From Sphingobium xenophagum NBRC 107872 (GTDB lineage: Bacteria; Pseudomonadota; Alphaproteobacteria; Sphingomonadales; Sphingomonadaceae), in contig NZ_BARE01000012.1 in the NCBI RefSeq assembly GCF_000367345.1, positions 124,001 to 188,000 of the forward strand: a stretch of DNA of 64,000 bases, read 5' to 3'. Made by a program: the position numbers and the translations under genes. The notes beneath the pieces were generated by a model, which was given only the letters and a program-made list of their open reading frames with translations, searched no databases and had not been told where the DNA came from. This document shows, one piece after another, positions 50,661 to 60,293 of this stretch. Within the stretch, counting starts at the first letter, position 1; every line of letters starts with the position of its first letter.

Positions 50661-51944
50661 TCACATGATCCGCTCAATACGTCTGATTATCAGCGTCCAG
50701 CAGATGATCCCTAGCGAGACCGCGACCGCAGCTGCGACAAACGCCGCTTGAAAGTACCCCGTGAGATCAATGATCAAACCAGTAAGGATTGGCGCGAGCA
50801 CTCCAGCAAAGCTAGCCAAGCCGTTCTGCAATGCCATCCACCTTCCGGCCGCAAGAGGGCCTGCGAGCGTCTGACCCGCAGCGAAGATGGTCACCCCAGA
50901 CAAGCCGCTTCCTACCGAATATAGCAACAAGGCTGCTATCACGACCCCCGCGGTTCCGAGCGCACAAGCGAGCATGCACGCGATCATGATGACGCCGGCG
51001 GTACAAAGCATTTGCTTGCGCAATCGGCTTGGATCAGCGCCGGCAGCGATGCGGTGATCGGACAATACGCCCACTACAATCCCCATGATGGCTGAAAGCA
51101 GATAGAAAGCTCCACCCACGAGGCCCATCGTACCGAACGAAAGCCCATGCTGCCGGACGAGATAGGTCGGCATCCAGGATAGCAGCAGAAAATAAGGATA
51201 ATTAAATGCGAAATGACCGAAGGTAGCACCCCAAAGTTCGCGTTTGCGCAGGATGAAAGAATATTCGATCCGGTCCTTGAGCTCCCCCACTGCAGGATTC
51301 TTCGCCCCCAGTGGGACAATGAGAGCCGAGATTACCAGAACCATCAGTGATAGTGCGCCAAAGACATAGAATATGGCGCGCCATCCTGCTGCAGCAATGA
51401 TGAACCCGCCGAGCAATAAGCCACCCGCGTTGCCAAGCATCAGTCCCGTGCCGACCAGCGCGTTGGAAATGCCGAGCCTGTGCGCCGGTAGATATTGAGC
51501 GATCAGTTTGGAACTGGCGGGAAAGCTGGCGCACTCGCCCAGCCCGACAAGCAATCGAAGACCCAGCAAAGCTATAAAGCTGGACGCCAAACCGGTCAGC
51601 AGCGTCGCCATCGAGAAGACCAGCAGCCCCGCTGCCAAGGTGCGATATGCACCGATCCTGTCGATCAACCACCCCGCTGCAAACTGACCTGGAATGTTCG
51701 TGAAGAAATAGGCAGACAGTAGTAGGCCGAAGGCGGTGTTCGTGTAACCCAGTTCAAGGAAGAGTTGAGGCCCCGACGTCGCCAAAGCACCCCGATCTAG
51801 CGCATGGACGAACAGAATCAGTGGCAGCGCGATGTAGAATATCGGGGACATTCCTGTTGCCGCGACCAATGTACTAGTCTTGCAGCCAGTTGCTGCAACG
51901 CTCTGATTGGCTGTGCCTGTTCGATAGGCGGACGGCGGCCTCAT
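50661..51944 (-). CDS. MFS transporter
   Basis: The 427-residue permease has about 12 membrane helices and MFS motifs such as GWLIDRIGAYRTLAAG after helix 2 and GLRLLVGLGECASFPASSKL in helix 4, like the anion:cation symporter branch (hexuronate, phthalate and related organic acids). The first ~31 residues are hydrophilic; an internal Met at 51851 might be the true start, though its ribosome site is too close. The listed ATG is 3 bp after the TetR stop, so translation is coupled. Control by that TetR is likely. An organic anion related to the phenolic/quinate module is a reasonable guess. Confidence 0.88.
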   Translation of the reverse strand: MRPPSAYRTGTANQSVAATGCKTSTLVAATGMSPIFYIALPLILFVHALDRGALATSGPQLFLELGYTNTAFGLLLSAYFFTNIPGQFAAGWLIDRIGAYRTLAAGLLVFSMATLLTGLASSFIALLGLRLLVGLGECASFPASSKLIAQYLPAHRLGISNALVGTGLMLGNAGGLLLGGFIIAAAGWRAIFYVFGALSLMVLVISALIVPLGAKNPAVGELKDRIEYSFILRKRELWGATFGHFAFNYPYFLLLSWMPTYLVRQHGLSFGTMGLVGGAFYLLSAIMGIVVGVLSDHRIAAGADPSRLRKQMLCTAGVIMIACMLACALGTAGVVIAALLLYSVGSGLSGVTIFAAGQTLAGPLAAGRWMALQNGLASFAGVLAPILTGLIIDLTGYFQAAFVAAAVAVSLGIICWTLIIRRIERIM

Positions 51945-51947
51945 GAC

Positions 51948-52616
51948 CTATTCACTTGGCCCGAATTTCGTACTTGGGCGCAAAATCCACCTGCAAATCA
52001 TGTCAATGACATGCTTCTTCTGTAGAGCGACGGTTTCAGGCAGGCTTGAATCGATGTCGAAGTTGGCCTTGAGAGAATATTGGTTCGAAATGTAAAATTG
52101 ACCAAGCGCACTGATCGAATGGTGCACTTTGACTGGATCGACGTCTTCCCTGACCAAGCCCTCGCGGATGCCTCGATCAAGCAGCTTCCTCCACGTCGCG
52201 ATCGTGGAGCGAGTGCCTTGGCTGATTTCGGGTATCGTTCTTATATGCTCGCCGTGCTGAAAGTTTTCTTGCAGCAGCAATCTTACAAAGTCTGGACGTT
52301 CGACATGCATATCGAAGGTACGTCCAATCATCTCCTCCAGAGCCGGCAAGGTCGCCATGTCTTCCAGATCGGACAGATTACCCAGGGCGCTGGGTGAACT
52401 GAACGCATGTTGTATGGCGGCGCGATACAACCCCTCCTTGTCGGTGAAATAATAATAGATCATCCGCTTCGCCGCGCCGGACTGTCGCGCGATCTCCTCG
52501 GCACGCGCCCCTTGGAGGCCCTTTGACGCGAACTCGCTCAAAGCAGCATCCAAGATACGGCTCCGCACTTGGTCGGCCACCCCTGCGTCAGCACCTGTGC
52601 GCTTTGGGCGAGCCAC
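51948..52616 (-). CDS. TetR family transcriptional regulator
   Basis: The 222-residue regulator has an N-terminal TetR helix-turn-helix: RSRILDAALSEFASKGLQGA, ARAEEIARQSGAAKRMIYYYF, KEGLYRAAIQ. The remainder is a helical ligand-binding domain. The GTG at 52616 has AGAGGA seven bases upstream and gives the normal length; a longer reading to 52733 would run into its own operators. The start of the MFS gene is 3 bp downstream of its stop. Two identical-arm palindromes at 52682-52722 are its probable operators. Confidence 0.9.
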   Translation of the reverse strand: MARPKRTGADAGVADQVRSRILDAALSEFASKGLQGARAEEIARQSGAAKRMIYYYFTDKEGLYRAAIQHAFSSPSALGNLSDLEDMATLPALEEMIGRTFDMHVERPDFVRLLLQENFQHGEHIRTIPEISQGTRSTIATWRKLLDRGIREGLVREDVDPVKVHHSISALGQFYISNQYSLKANFDIDSSLPETVALQKKHVIDMICRWILRPSTKFGPSE

Positions 52617-52650
52617 CGCAATTCCTCTCCATCCTTCACATCTGTCGGAT

Positions 52651-52693
52651 CCTATACGCCCGCTATTGACAATGTCAAACAATGGACTAAACG
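52651..52693. promoter_or_regulatory. Back-to-back divergent promoters sharing a palindrome
   Basis: The palindrome TTGACAATGTCAA (52666-52678) gives TTGACA on each strand. On the minus strand TATAGG lies 16 bp downstream (52656-52651) for tetR. On the plus strand TAAACG lies 16 bp downstream (52688-52693), toward the TonB-receptor start at 52775. The minus-strand promoter is the closer to consensus. Confidence 0.55.
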
Positions 52694-52722
52694 GTCCATA
52701 TGAAATGGACAATTTGGTCCAT
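52682..52722. promoter_or_regulatory. Two tandem 18-bp TetR-type operators
   Basis: ATGGAC-N6-GTCCAT occurs twice, at 52682-52699 and 52705-52722, with centres 23 bp apart, about two helical turns. The first copy covers the plus-strand -10 and the second the likely start of transcription. This fits repression by the adjacent TetR protein, more strongly for the plus direction. Confidence 0.75.
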
Positions 52723-52774
52723 TTATCCGCCAAGCAGGCTCGAAAGCCGCAGGCGTAAAAAGGAGGGAATATAG

Positions 52775-52792
52775 AATGGCAAGCTTCTCTAA
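52775..52792 (+). pseudogene. Detached 5' end of TonB receptor gene
   Basis: An ATG with a strong ribosome site (AAGGAGGGA) opens MASFSN and then enters IS1380 sequence, stopping after 14 codons. The downstream TonB receptor lacks a start codon and is open in the matching phase immediately after the IS, so these six codons are likely its original N terminus. Confidence 0.6.
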
Positions 52793-54342
52793 CCCGTCTT
52801 ATTCAGCGGTGGGGCTTTGAGGGTTGGCGGGAGTGGCGTAAGCCTTTGGCTTGCTGTAGGAAATTGGATGTCTAGACCAACCTGCAGCGAGGCAAAAAAT
52901 GCCACAGGCCACACCCGCCGAGAGCCACGATAGCGCGGCGGTGATTTCGTTTCCAGCGGTGTTGCGCAAGAAGGTGACGGGCGCCTTCGACGGAGGGCGA
53001 CTGACCTCGGACGGTGGTGTAGTGCTGCTGGCCCAGGCCGAGCGGGAGATGGGTATCTGCAAGCGCCTTGCCGCCTGCATCGCCGACCCGCGCGACCCTG
53101 CGCGGGTGATCCATAGAGTGGATGATATCCTGCGGGCGCGGGTTCTGGCGATCGCCTGCGGCTACGAGGACGCCGACGACCTCGACGCCCTGCGTGACGA
53201 TCCGGGGTTTCGCCTGGCGCTGGGTAAGTCGCCGGAGGCAGGGGTCGGTCTGGCGAGCCAGCCGACGATGAGCCGGTGGGAGAACGCCCCGACCACGCGC
53301 GAACTGGCACGGATGATGATTGCGATGGTCGGCATCTACTGCGCCAGCTATTCCAAACCGCCCAAAGCGGTGACGCTGGATATCGATGACACCTGCGACG
53401 TCGTGCACGGCTACCAGCAACTTTCGTTCTGGAACGGTCACCATGGCGAGCGATGCTTTCTGCCGATCCACGTGTACGATACGGCGACGGGCCGCCCCGT
53501 CGCCATGCTGCTGCGCACCGGCAAGACGCCCTCGGGTGCGGAGGCCGCCGGGCACATCCGGCGCCTCGTGCGGCATATCCGCCAGCATTGGCCCGCTACG
53601 CACATCACCGTCCGTGGCGACGGGCATTATGGCAGGCCCGAGGTCATGGCCTTCTGCGAGGCACATGGCATCGACTATGTCTTCGGCCTTCCCACCAACG
53701 CCGCCCTGCGTGCCAATCCCGACATCGTGGCCGCCGCCGATGCCTGTGCCGTCCAGCGTGCCGAGGAAAACCGGGTGGTGCTGCGCAGCTATGCCGAAAT
53801 CCGCTATGGGGCGAAAAGCTGGAAGTGTCAGCGCCGCGTCGTCGCCCGGATCGAAGCCAGCACCTTGGGCATGGACATCCGCTACGTCGTCACTTCCCTG
53901 GCAGAAGGCTCGGCCGAGCACATCTACGACAGCCTTTACTGCGCCCGTGGTCAGGCCGAAAACCTGATCAAGCGGCACAAGAGCCAGCTCAGCAGCGATC
54001 GAACTTCATGCCGATCGGCCAACGCAAACCAGATGCGGCTGATCCTGCATACCGCCGCCTATTGGCTGATGTGGCGCATCCAGCAGGCGATACCCAAGAC
54101 AAGCGCGCTCGCCGCCGCCGAGTTCGCCACGCTGCGCCTGCGGCTCCTCAAGGTCGCCGCCCGCGTGATCGAAACCGCAACCCGCATCCGCATCGCCTTC
54201 GCGTCAGCCTGTCCCGAGGCCAGCACCTTCCGGGCCATTGCGGCCGCCTTCAGGCCTGCCCCGACATAGCCGCCCCGGCCGCACGCCAGAACCGCTCCCT
54301 CCAACTCGCAAGCCTATCAAATATCCGCGGTGAAATAGACGC
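52793..54342 (+). mobile_element. IS1380-family element
   Basis: The element of about 1,550 bp carries one intact transposase. Imperfect terminal repeats are seen: CCGTCTTATTCAGCGG at the left and, on the minus strand, GCGTCTATTTCACCGCGG at the right. The exact ends and target duplication are uncertain by a few bases. It separates a TetR-controlled promoter and start codon from a TonB receptor. Confidence 0.75.
52899..54269 (+). CDS. IS1380 family transposase
   Basis: The 456-residue DDE transposase has LTSDGGVVLLAQAEREMGI near the N terminus, the first catalytic Asp in TLDIDDTCDVVHGYQQL, the second in VRGDGHYGRPEVM, and Glu in RGQAENLIKRHKSQL with the following SDRTSC. Its length is typical. 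No frameshift was seen, so the element may be active. Confidence 0.95.
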   Translation: MPQATPAESHDSAAVISFPAVLRKKVTGAFDGGRLTSDGGVVLLAQAEREMGICKRLAACIADPRDPARVIHRVDDILRARVLAIACGYEDADDLDALRDDPGFRLALGKSPEAGVGLASQPTMSRWENAPTTRELARMMIAMVGIYCASYSKPPKAVTLDIDDTCDVVHGYQQLSFWNGHHGERCFLPIHVYDTATGRPVAMLLRTGKTPSGAEAAGHIRRLVRHIRQHWPATHITVRGDGHYGRPEVMAFCEAHGIDYVFGLPTNAALRANPDIVAAADACAVQRAEENRVVLRSYAEIRYGAKSWKCQRRVVARIEASTLGMDIRYVVTSLAEGSAEHIYDSLYCARGQAENLIKRHKSQLSSDRTSCRSANANQMRLILHTAAYWLMWRIQQAIPKTSALAAAEFATLRLRLLKVAARVIETATRIRIAFASACPEASTFRAIAAAFRPAPT

Positions 54343-54462
54343 AGCGAAATCCCTCGTCCTGATCACATACAGGCTGGCACCGAAAAACGCGGACCGCCGA
54401 AGCGAACAACGTCACGAATAATCCGGGCTAAAGCGATCCGCACCAGTGCCAGCGCATTTGCA

Positions 54463-57039
54463 TTGATCGCAGGCGCTACGCACGCGGTTGCGCAGACGCC
54501 GCAAGCAGGCGTTGACGCAACGGCGGCCAAAGACGATGAAATCATCGATATCGTCGTTACCGGCTCGTACCTCACCCATAATGTCCAGTCGCAAGGCGCG
54601 TTGACCGCAGTTTCGGGCGAGGATCTACTCAACAGCAGCCGGGCGTCGGTTGCTGAGACGCTTGCGCAGCTACCCTCGACCTCCGGTAACATTGTAACCG
54701 GTGGCAGCAATGATCAGGGCAACAGTCCCGTCTCCGCGATCAACCTTCGCGGTCTTGGCCCGCGCGCCACGCTCGTCCTCCTCAATGGACAGCGGCAGGT
54801 TTCGGTAGCGGAACCTGGTGGCCAGGACAGCTTCTCGGTCGACGTCAACACCCTTGTCCCTGCCATTCTCATCCAGCGCGTGGATGTGCTGAAGGATGGC
54901 GCCTCCGCGCTCTACGGGAGCGATGCGGTGGCCGGCGTCGTCAACTTCATCACCGACACCAAGCTAAACGGCCTGAAGTTCAGTGCCAGGCTCAACCTGA
55001 TCGATGGGCGGTCGCGCAAGAACGGCAACATTTCCGTCGCGTTCGGCTCACAAGGCGAGCGAACCTCGGTCGTCGCAGCGTTTGAATATGCCCATCAGGA
55101 TCAGGTCTTCACGACCGACATCTACGGCCCGGCGCGAATCGCAAAGTTCGGTCAGACGTCCGCCTTCGCCAATCCAGCCACGTTTTTTGTCAACGGTGTA
55201 GCGAGGCCCGACCCCTTGTGCGGAAGCAGTCAGATCGGTGGAGTCCCGGTCGCCGGGTTGCCGGTGAACGGCCAGTGCCGCCAGGATCTGACCCTGCTGC
55301 GGGGCATGATTGCCCAGATCGATCGCGGCGTCGGCTATGTCAACGTGAAGCACGAACTGTCGGACGCGCTGACGCTCAATGTGGAGGGCGGAGCTTCTAT
55401 GGTCCAGCTCCGGCGGTTCAACTCAGTCGGCTTTCCTGTGAACACGGCGACTCTCGTCGTCCCCGCCAACAACCCCGGCAATCCGTTCGGAGCGCCTGCC
55501 ACAATGAATTACCGCTGGGGCTCGGCCTATCTCGGGCTGAAGTCGGTAACCGCTACACGATCCAACACATACAAGGCCCGAGGCGCGCTAAATTGGAACA
55601 TCGACGGTAACTGGAAGGCCGAAGCGAGCGCCTATTATGGCATCAACAATTCAGCGGTGAACAACGGTGGCTACGCCAGCAACAGCCGTCTGCAAGCGGC
55701 GCTGAACTGCAAGGGGGGCGCAAGCGGCACTTTGTGCTTCAATCCCTTCGCAAGTTCCTACCTCGCCCAGCCCGGCTCGGCGCTCTACAACTCTCAGGCG
55801 CTGATCGACTATATCGCCGTTGCGCGAACCAACAACAGCGAGTTCCGCCTTTCGACGTTCGACGCGCGCGTCACCGGCAAGCTGCTGGAGTTGTGGAACG
55901 GGATGCCGGTGCAACTCGCTCTGGGTGTCCAGCGTCGGTCGGAGCGCGCGACCCAGACGAACGATGCGCAAAGCAAGAGCACCGATGTCAGCTTCGGCGG
56001 TCCCACGATCGACTATGATGTTTCGCGAACGGTGAACGCAGCCTATGCCGAGTTACACATCCCGCTCGCCGCGACACTGGACATCAATTTCGCCGGCCGG
56101 TACGAAGATTCAAACCCCGGCAGCGGCACGTTCAATCCCAAGGCCGCGTTCGGATGGCGCCCATTGACCGGCTTGTCCTTCTCAGGCTCGATCGGTCGAT
56201 CCGAACGCGCACCTGGACTGCTTCAGTTCATCGGGGGATCGGGATTGGGCGGCATCCCGGTCGATCCAATTACCCAGAATGCGCAGAACGGTTTTGCGGT
56301 CACGCTGCTGCCATCGACTGGGCTGGACCCCGAAAGCGCCGTCAGCTGGAATCTGGCCGCTGACTACTCGGCCCAGACCGAAATCGGCAACCTCAAATTC
56401 GGTGCCGACTATTTCAACATCGACTTCAAGCATCTGATTACCGGAACGGATGTCACCGGCTTCATCCTTGCCGATCCGACAAACCCTGCAATACGGCGCG
56501 ATCCGGTCAGCCAACAGATTCAGCTTGTGACGGTTCCAGGCTTCTTCAACGCTAATCGGCTCAAGTTGAGCGGCCTGGACTTCAATGCTCGGCTCGGCGG
56601 CAGTGTCGGCAGCGCCACGCCTTACCTGTCGATCGACGGGACCTGGATGTTCAAATACGACTTCACCAACGCTGCCGGTGTGTCGAACGACGTCCTTGGC
56701 ACCTACAACACCGCCGTCGCGCCGGTGCCGAAACTCAATCTGCGCGGAGCGGCTGGCGTCAATGTGGGCGGCGTAAGCGCAGGCTTTACCGTGAACTACA
56801 AAAGCAAGTTCACGGAGAGCACGCCCGGCCTGGCAGGCATCACGGAAGAAAGATCGTTCACGACATTCGACTTCGCCGCTTCAATCCCATTGCGCGATCA
56901 GTGGGTCGTCAATCTGGGCGTGCTGAACATATTCAACAAATTGCCCCCGGCACAGGCGAACAGCATCTATACCGCAAACGGCCTGGTCTATCCAATCACG
57001 GGTCGTTCTTTCTCCATGAGCCTTCGCGGCGCTTTTTAA
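54463..57039 (+). CDS. TonB-dependent receptor, 5' end cut off by IS1380
   Basis: This 858-residue body has a signal-like region (in-frame RTSASAFALIAGATHAVAQ), a plug starting DEIIDIVVTGSYLTH, the plug motif RVDVLKDGASALYGSDAVAG, and a barrel ending GRSFSMSLRGAF. The position given is a TTG; coding extends in frame to about 54343 with no ATG, and the true start is probably the ATG at 52775 beyond the IS. Expression now depends on an IS-borne promoter or poor start. It belongs to the family with SALYGSDAVAGVVNFIT plugs that take up plant-derived compounds. The genes behind it suggest phenolic esters as ligand. Confidence 0.88.
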   Translation: MIAGATHAVAQTPQAGVDATAAKDDEIIDIVVTGSYLTHNVQSQGALTAVSGEDLLNSSRASVAETLAQLPSTSGNIVTGGSNDQGNSPVSAINLRGLGPRATLVLLNGQRQVSVAEPGGQDSFSVDVNTLVPAILIQRVDVLKDGASALYGSDAVAGVVNFITDTKLNGLKFSARLNLIDGRSRKNGNISVAFGSQGERTSVVAAFEYAHQDQVFTTDIYGPARIAKFGQTSAFANPATFFVNGVARPDPLCGSSQIGGVPVAGLPVNGQCRQDLTLLRGMIAQIDRGVGYVNVKHELSDALTLNVEGGASMVQLRRFNSVGFPVNTATLVVPANNPGNPFGAPATMNYRWGSAYLGLKSVTATRSNTYKARGALNWNIDGNWKAEASAYYGINNSAVNNGGYASNSRLQAALNCKGGASGTLCFNPFASSYLAQPGSALYNSQALIDYIAVARTNNSEFRLSTFDARVTGKLLELWNGMPVQLALGVQRRSERATQTNDAQSKSTDVSFGGPTIDYDVSRTVNAAYAELHIPLAATLDINFAGRYEDSNPGSGTFNPKAAFGWRPLTGLSFSGSIGRSERAPGLLQFIGGSGLGGIPVDPITQNAQNGFAVTLLPSTGLDPESAVSWNLAADYSAQTEIGNLKFGADYFNIDFKHLITGTDVTGFILADPTNPAIRRDPVSQQIQLVTVPGFFNANRLKLSGLDFNARLGGSVGSATPYLSIDGTWMFKYDFTNAAGVSNDVLGTYNTAVAPVPKLNLRGAAGVNVGGVSAGFTVNYKSKFTESTPGLAGITEERSFTTFDFAASIPLRDQWVVNLGVLNIFNKLPPAQANSIYTANGLVYPITGRSFSMSLRGAF

Positions 57040-57051
57040 GGTCGGAAATGC

Positions 57052-57078
57052 GTCACTGCCTCCTGCCGGGACAGTGAC
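57052..57078. terminator. Hairpin between TonB receptor and carboxylesterase
   Basis: A perfect 7-bp inverted repeat GTCACTG (57052-57058) and CAGTGAC (57072-57078) with a 13-nt loop lies in the 64-bp gap. There is no U-tract, so it may be a processing or stability element rather than a terminator. Confidence 0.4.
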
Positions 57079-57103
57079 ACATCCCGAAACGGGGAGAAGT
57101 CCA

Positions 57104-58681
57104 ATGATGTTCACGAGGCGGGCGGTTGTGGCCATGCTCGGCTCAGTTGCCGGTGCGACCGTTGCGAAGGCATTGGCCGCACAGACAATCGGCTCCGGTA
57201 TTCGAGGTGAAGGCATGGGGGCTAACGCACCTTATATCCCTGCGGCCCCGCCCGTTCCGGCGGGCGCGCCAGCCGTCGTTTCGACGCCGCTAGGGCGACT
57301 GCGTGGAACGGAAGCCGAGGGTGTGCGCTATTTTCGCGGCGTCGCCTATGCCAAGCCCCCGATCGGCGAACTGCGTTTCAAACATCCCCAATCTATAGCG
57401 CCATGGGATGGTGTCCGCGACGCGACACGCAACCCAAACGCAGCGCCTCAAATCGAGGTCTGGAACGAGGCTCCAGGCAAGAGCGAGGACTGTCTGTATC
57501 TCAACATTTGGGCACCGAGTACGCCCGGACCGCACCCGGTATATGTGTACGTCCACGGTGGGGGCAACGTTTCGGGCTATGCGCTTGAGCATCGGGTCGA
57601 TGGCGCCCAATTCGCCCGGGACGGCATCGTCTGCGTCAACGTCGGCTATCGCCTGGGCCTACTCGGCTTTGTCGAACTAGGACATGTCCTGGGGCCGAGT
57701 TACGTCGGCAGCGGAAACAACGGCCTGCGCGACATTATCGAGGCGCTGCGATGGGTCAGGCGCTGCATCGCCGAATTTGGAGGCGACCCCGACAATGTCA
57801 CGCTGGGCGGTCAGTCGGCTGGCGCCTTCAATGTCGTTTCGCTATGCGCTTCGCCGGCTGCAGACGGCCTTTTCCACCGAGCGATCGTGCAAAGCGGCAG
57901 TGGTCACGGCATTCGATCGCTCGCCGACGCGAACGCCAGTGCGGAAACACTGGCGCGCGAAGCCCGCGCGACCGGCCTCGCCCCACTTGACTGGCCTGCC
58001 GCTCCGGCAAGCGACCTGATCGCATTTCAGGCCAGGGCACTGGCTTATGGTTCCGCCAACGGCGTAATCGACAACGATATCCTGCCGGGCCATCCCTATC
58101 AAATGGCGAAGTGGATCGGCAAAGCGGGTCGGTCCTTGTTGATCGGATACGACCGCGACGAAATGAGCTTGTTCGACGCTATCGGTCCAGAGCAGCTCAG
58201 CGCAGACCAGAAACTGGCGTTCGAGAGGTTCCGGGCTATGTTTGCCAGCGGTCGGATCGAACATGACATGATGAGCTTCAGAACAGCGATGACGTTCGGC
58301 GTGCCTTCGCTACTGTTTGCGAACGCATTCGCGCGGTCCGGCGGGCAGGTGCATGTCTATGAATGGAACTGGGCCGCCGCAAGCGGTCCGTTAGCCGGCA
58401 AGGCCTTCCATGGTATCGAACAGCCCTTCGTCTGGAACACTCCCAGGTCGATTGCCTTTCGCGGCGTCGATCCAGCCCCCGACCATGCGGTGCTTGCAGA
58501 GCGCGTCCATCGGCGCTGGTGCAACTTCATCCGCTTTGGCCATCCCGCCGCGAGGGGAGCGCCTGATTGGCCCACATGGACGCCAGAAACCTGTTGCGTC
58601 CTGACAATCGACCGCGAGGATAGCATCGGCACGGCGACTCTGATGCCAACCCCTTGGTTCGCCTCGCACATCGCCTCCTGA
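57104..58681 (+). CDS. Carboxylesterase family (type B), Tat-exported
   Basis: The 525-residue esterase has a twin-arginine-like signal MMFTRRAVVAMLGSVAGA, then SEDCLYLNIW, the oxyanion-hole GGGN, and the nucleophile elbow LGGQSAGAFNV (Ser about residue 238). The catalytic His is likely in RFGHPAARG. The start at 57104 has GGGGAGAAG upstream; a GTG at 57074 falls inside the hairpin. It follows the TonB receptor and precedes a tannase-family gene, placing it in the periplasm where it could hydrolyse an imported aromatic ester. Confidence 0.88.
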   Translation: MMFTRRAVVAMLGSVAGATVAKALAAQTIGSGIRGEGMGANAPYIPAAPPVPAGAPAVVSTPLGRLRGTEAEGVRYFRGVAYAKPPIGELRFKHPQSIAPWDGVRDATRNPNAAPQIEVWNEAPGKSEDCLYLNIWAPSTPGPHPVYVYVHGGGNVSGYALEHRVDGAQFARDGIVCVNVGYRLGLLGFVELGHVLGPSYVGSGNNGLRDIIEALRWVRRCIAEFGGDPDNVTLGGQSAGAFNVVSLCASPAADGLFHRAIVQSGSGHGIRSLADANASAETLAREARATGLAPLDWPAAPASDLIAFQARALAYGSANGVIDNDILPGHPYQMAKWIGKAGRSLLIGYDRDEMSLFDAIGPEQLSADQKLAFERFRAMFASGRIEHDMMSFRTAMTFGVPSLLFANAFARSGGQVHVYEWNWAAASGPLAGKAFHGIEQPFVWNTPRSIAFRGVDPAPDHAVLAERVHRRWCNFIRFGHPAARGAPDWPTWTPETCCVLTIDREDSIGTATLMPTPWFASHIAS

Positions 58682-58713
58682 CTTCACTCTGTCAGTATTG
58701 ATGAAGGCCTTTT

Positions 58714-60192
58714 ATGAAGTCTTATCTTTCCATCGCCGCGATGCACCGCGTTGTGCTCCTGCTCCTCGTAATGACTGCGGGAGCGCCTGCGCTAATCGGG
58801 ACCGCCCAGGCGCGGAGCCTGCCGCGCGTCATGCCGGTCGTTGCGTGCGGCGCGCTGGTGAATAAAGTCGTGTCCGCTGATGGTGCCCCTGCCCGAATCG
58901 TGACGGCCACGATCCAGCAAAATGGCACCGCCGCCTTTTGCCAGATCAAGGGATATGTCGCTCCACAAGTGAACTTCGAACTACGCTTGCCAGTCGACAA
59001 ATGGCACCAGCGGCTGTTGTTTGCCGGATGCGGCGGGTTTTGCGGCGAGGTGACCATCCGCGCGCCTGCGGCGCACGGCTGCCTGCCGCTGACCAATGGT
59101 GAATTGGCCCTCGTCGGCAGCGACCTTGGGCACTCCGCTGATCTGATGGACGGGGTCTGGGCATCAGGAAATCCGCAAGGCGTTCGCGATTTCGGCAACC
59201 GCGGCGTGCACGTCGTCACTCTGGCGGCGCGCGCGATCATCCAACTCTATTATGGCCAAGGCCCGAAGTTCGCCTATTTCAGCGGCTGCTCCGACGGTGG
59301 TCGCGAAGGCTTGATGGAGGCGCAGCGTCACCCTGAGGATTTCGACGGCATCATCGCCGGGGCTCCCGTCGTGAACCAGACCGCGAACAACAGCATCTAT
59401 CATGCTTGGTTGGTTCAGCATCTGATCGATGAGCGGAGCGCGCCGCGCTATGACGACGCCACGTTGGAACTGGTCCATGCCGAAATTCTAAGGCAATGCG
59501 GTTCTCCCGGCCCTGCCAAGATGGTCGTCGATCCAGCCCGGTGTAAACCTCGGCTCGCGCGCGTCATCTGCCGCAGCCAGCAAAAATCTCTTTGCTTGTC
59601 GAAAGATGGCCTCGCCGACATTCTCGCTGTGTATCGCGGTCCATCGGGAACAGACGGTCGCCCGCTCTATTTCGGCGCGCCAGTCGGATCGGAATATAGC
59701 TGGAACCAGCAGGCGAAGGTGTCGGAGTTGTTCGGACGCAACTTCATCACCTACATGACCGGCGAACCGTTCACATCGCCGGTCGATGTCAGGAGCGTCG
59801 GGTTCGATCCTGCTTCAATCAGCCGCTTTTATCACTTCGCCGACGAATTGAACGCAGTCGATGGCGATCTCAGCGGTTTTGCATCGCGTGGCGGAAAGGT
59901 TCTGCTGTGGCATGGCTGGGCCGATGCATCGGTGCCATCGTCGAGTACGCTCGACTACGTCTCGTCCGTCCGCGCAGCCATGGGTGGCGAAGCCGCCGAC
60001 CGGATGCTCAGGCTCTACATGCTGCCTGGCGTCGGCCATTGCGGCGGCGGGCGCGGCCCGAGCATAATGGATTTGCTGACGCCGCTGATGGCGTGGGTCG
60101 AGGATGCGGTTGTTCCCGATGCGATCGACATCCGTGCGGCGCCAGGAACAGGCCAGGTCGGCGCACGGGTCGCTCCCCATGCGGTGCGTTGA
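58714..60192 (+). CDS. Tannase/feruloyl esterase family protein
   Basis: The 492-residue protein has a signal peptide (cleavage near AQA, residue 33), then the family's CS-D-HC pattern: Cys-Ser in FSGCSDGGREGL (about residues 192-193), Asp404 in WHGWADASVP, and His-Cys in PGVGHCGGG (about 442-444), in which the Cys pair forms the disulfide that positions the triad. The family hydrolyses gallate, ferulate and chlorogenate esters. It lies 32 bp after the carboxylesterase. With the quinate genes downstream, chlorogenate-like caffeoylquinate esters are good candidates for substrate (inference). Confidence 0.9.
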   Translation: MKSYLSIAAMHRVVLLLLVMTAGAPALIGTAQARSLPRVMPVVACGALVNKVVSADGAPARIVTATIQQNGTAAFCQIKGYVAPQVNFELRLPVDKWHQRLLFAGCGGFCGEVTIRAPAAHGCLPLTNGELALVGSDLGHSADLMDGVWASGNPQGVRDFGNRGVHVVTLAARAIIQLYYGQGPKFAYFSGCSDGGREGLMEAQRHPEDFDGIIAGAPVVNQTANNSIYHAWLVQHLIDERSAPRYDDATLELVHAEILRQCGSPGPAKMVVDPARCKPRLARVICRSQQKSLCLSKDGLADILAVYRGPSGTDGRPLYFGAPVGSEYSWNQQAKVSELFGRNFITYMTGEPFTSPVDVRSVGFDPASISRFYHFADELNAVDGDLSGFASRGGKVLLWHGWADASVPSSSTLDYVSSVRAAMGGEAADRMLRLYMLPGVGHCGGGRGPSIMDLLTPLMAWVEDAVVPDAIDIRAAPGTGQVGARVAPHAVR

Positions 60193-60293
60193 CATGCGAG
60201 GAACTTGCAAGAGCATCGCATCCAGGCCGATCCGACGCGGCATCGTCGCCAGCCGCTCTTTTCGGCATCGAACAAACGCAGTGACATCGCAGC

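Noticed and set aside
57074..57103. GTG start ten codons earlier for the carboxylesterase
   Set aside because: It lies inside a hairpin arm and lacks a ribosome site; the ATG at 57104 follows GGGGAGAAG.
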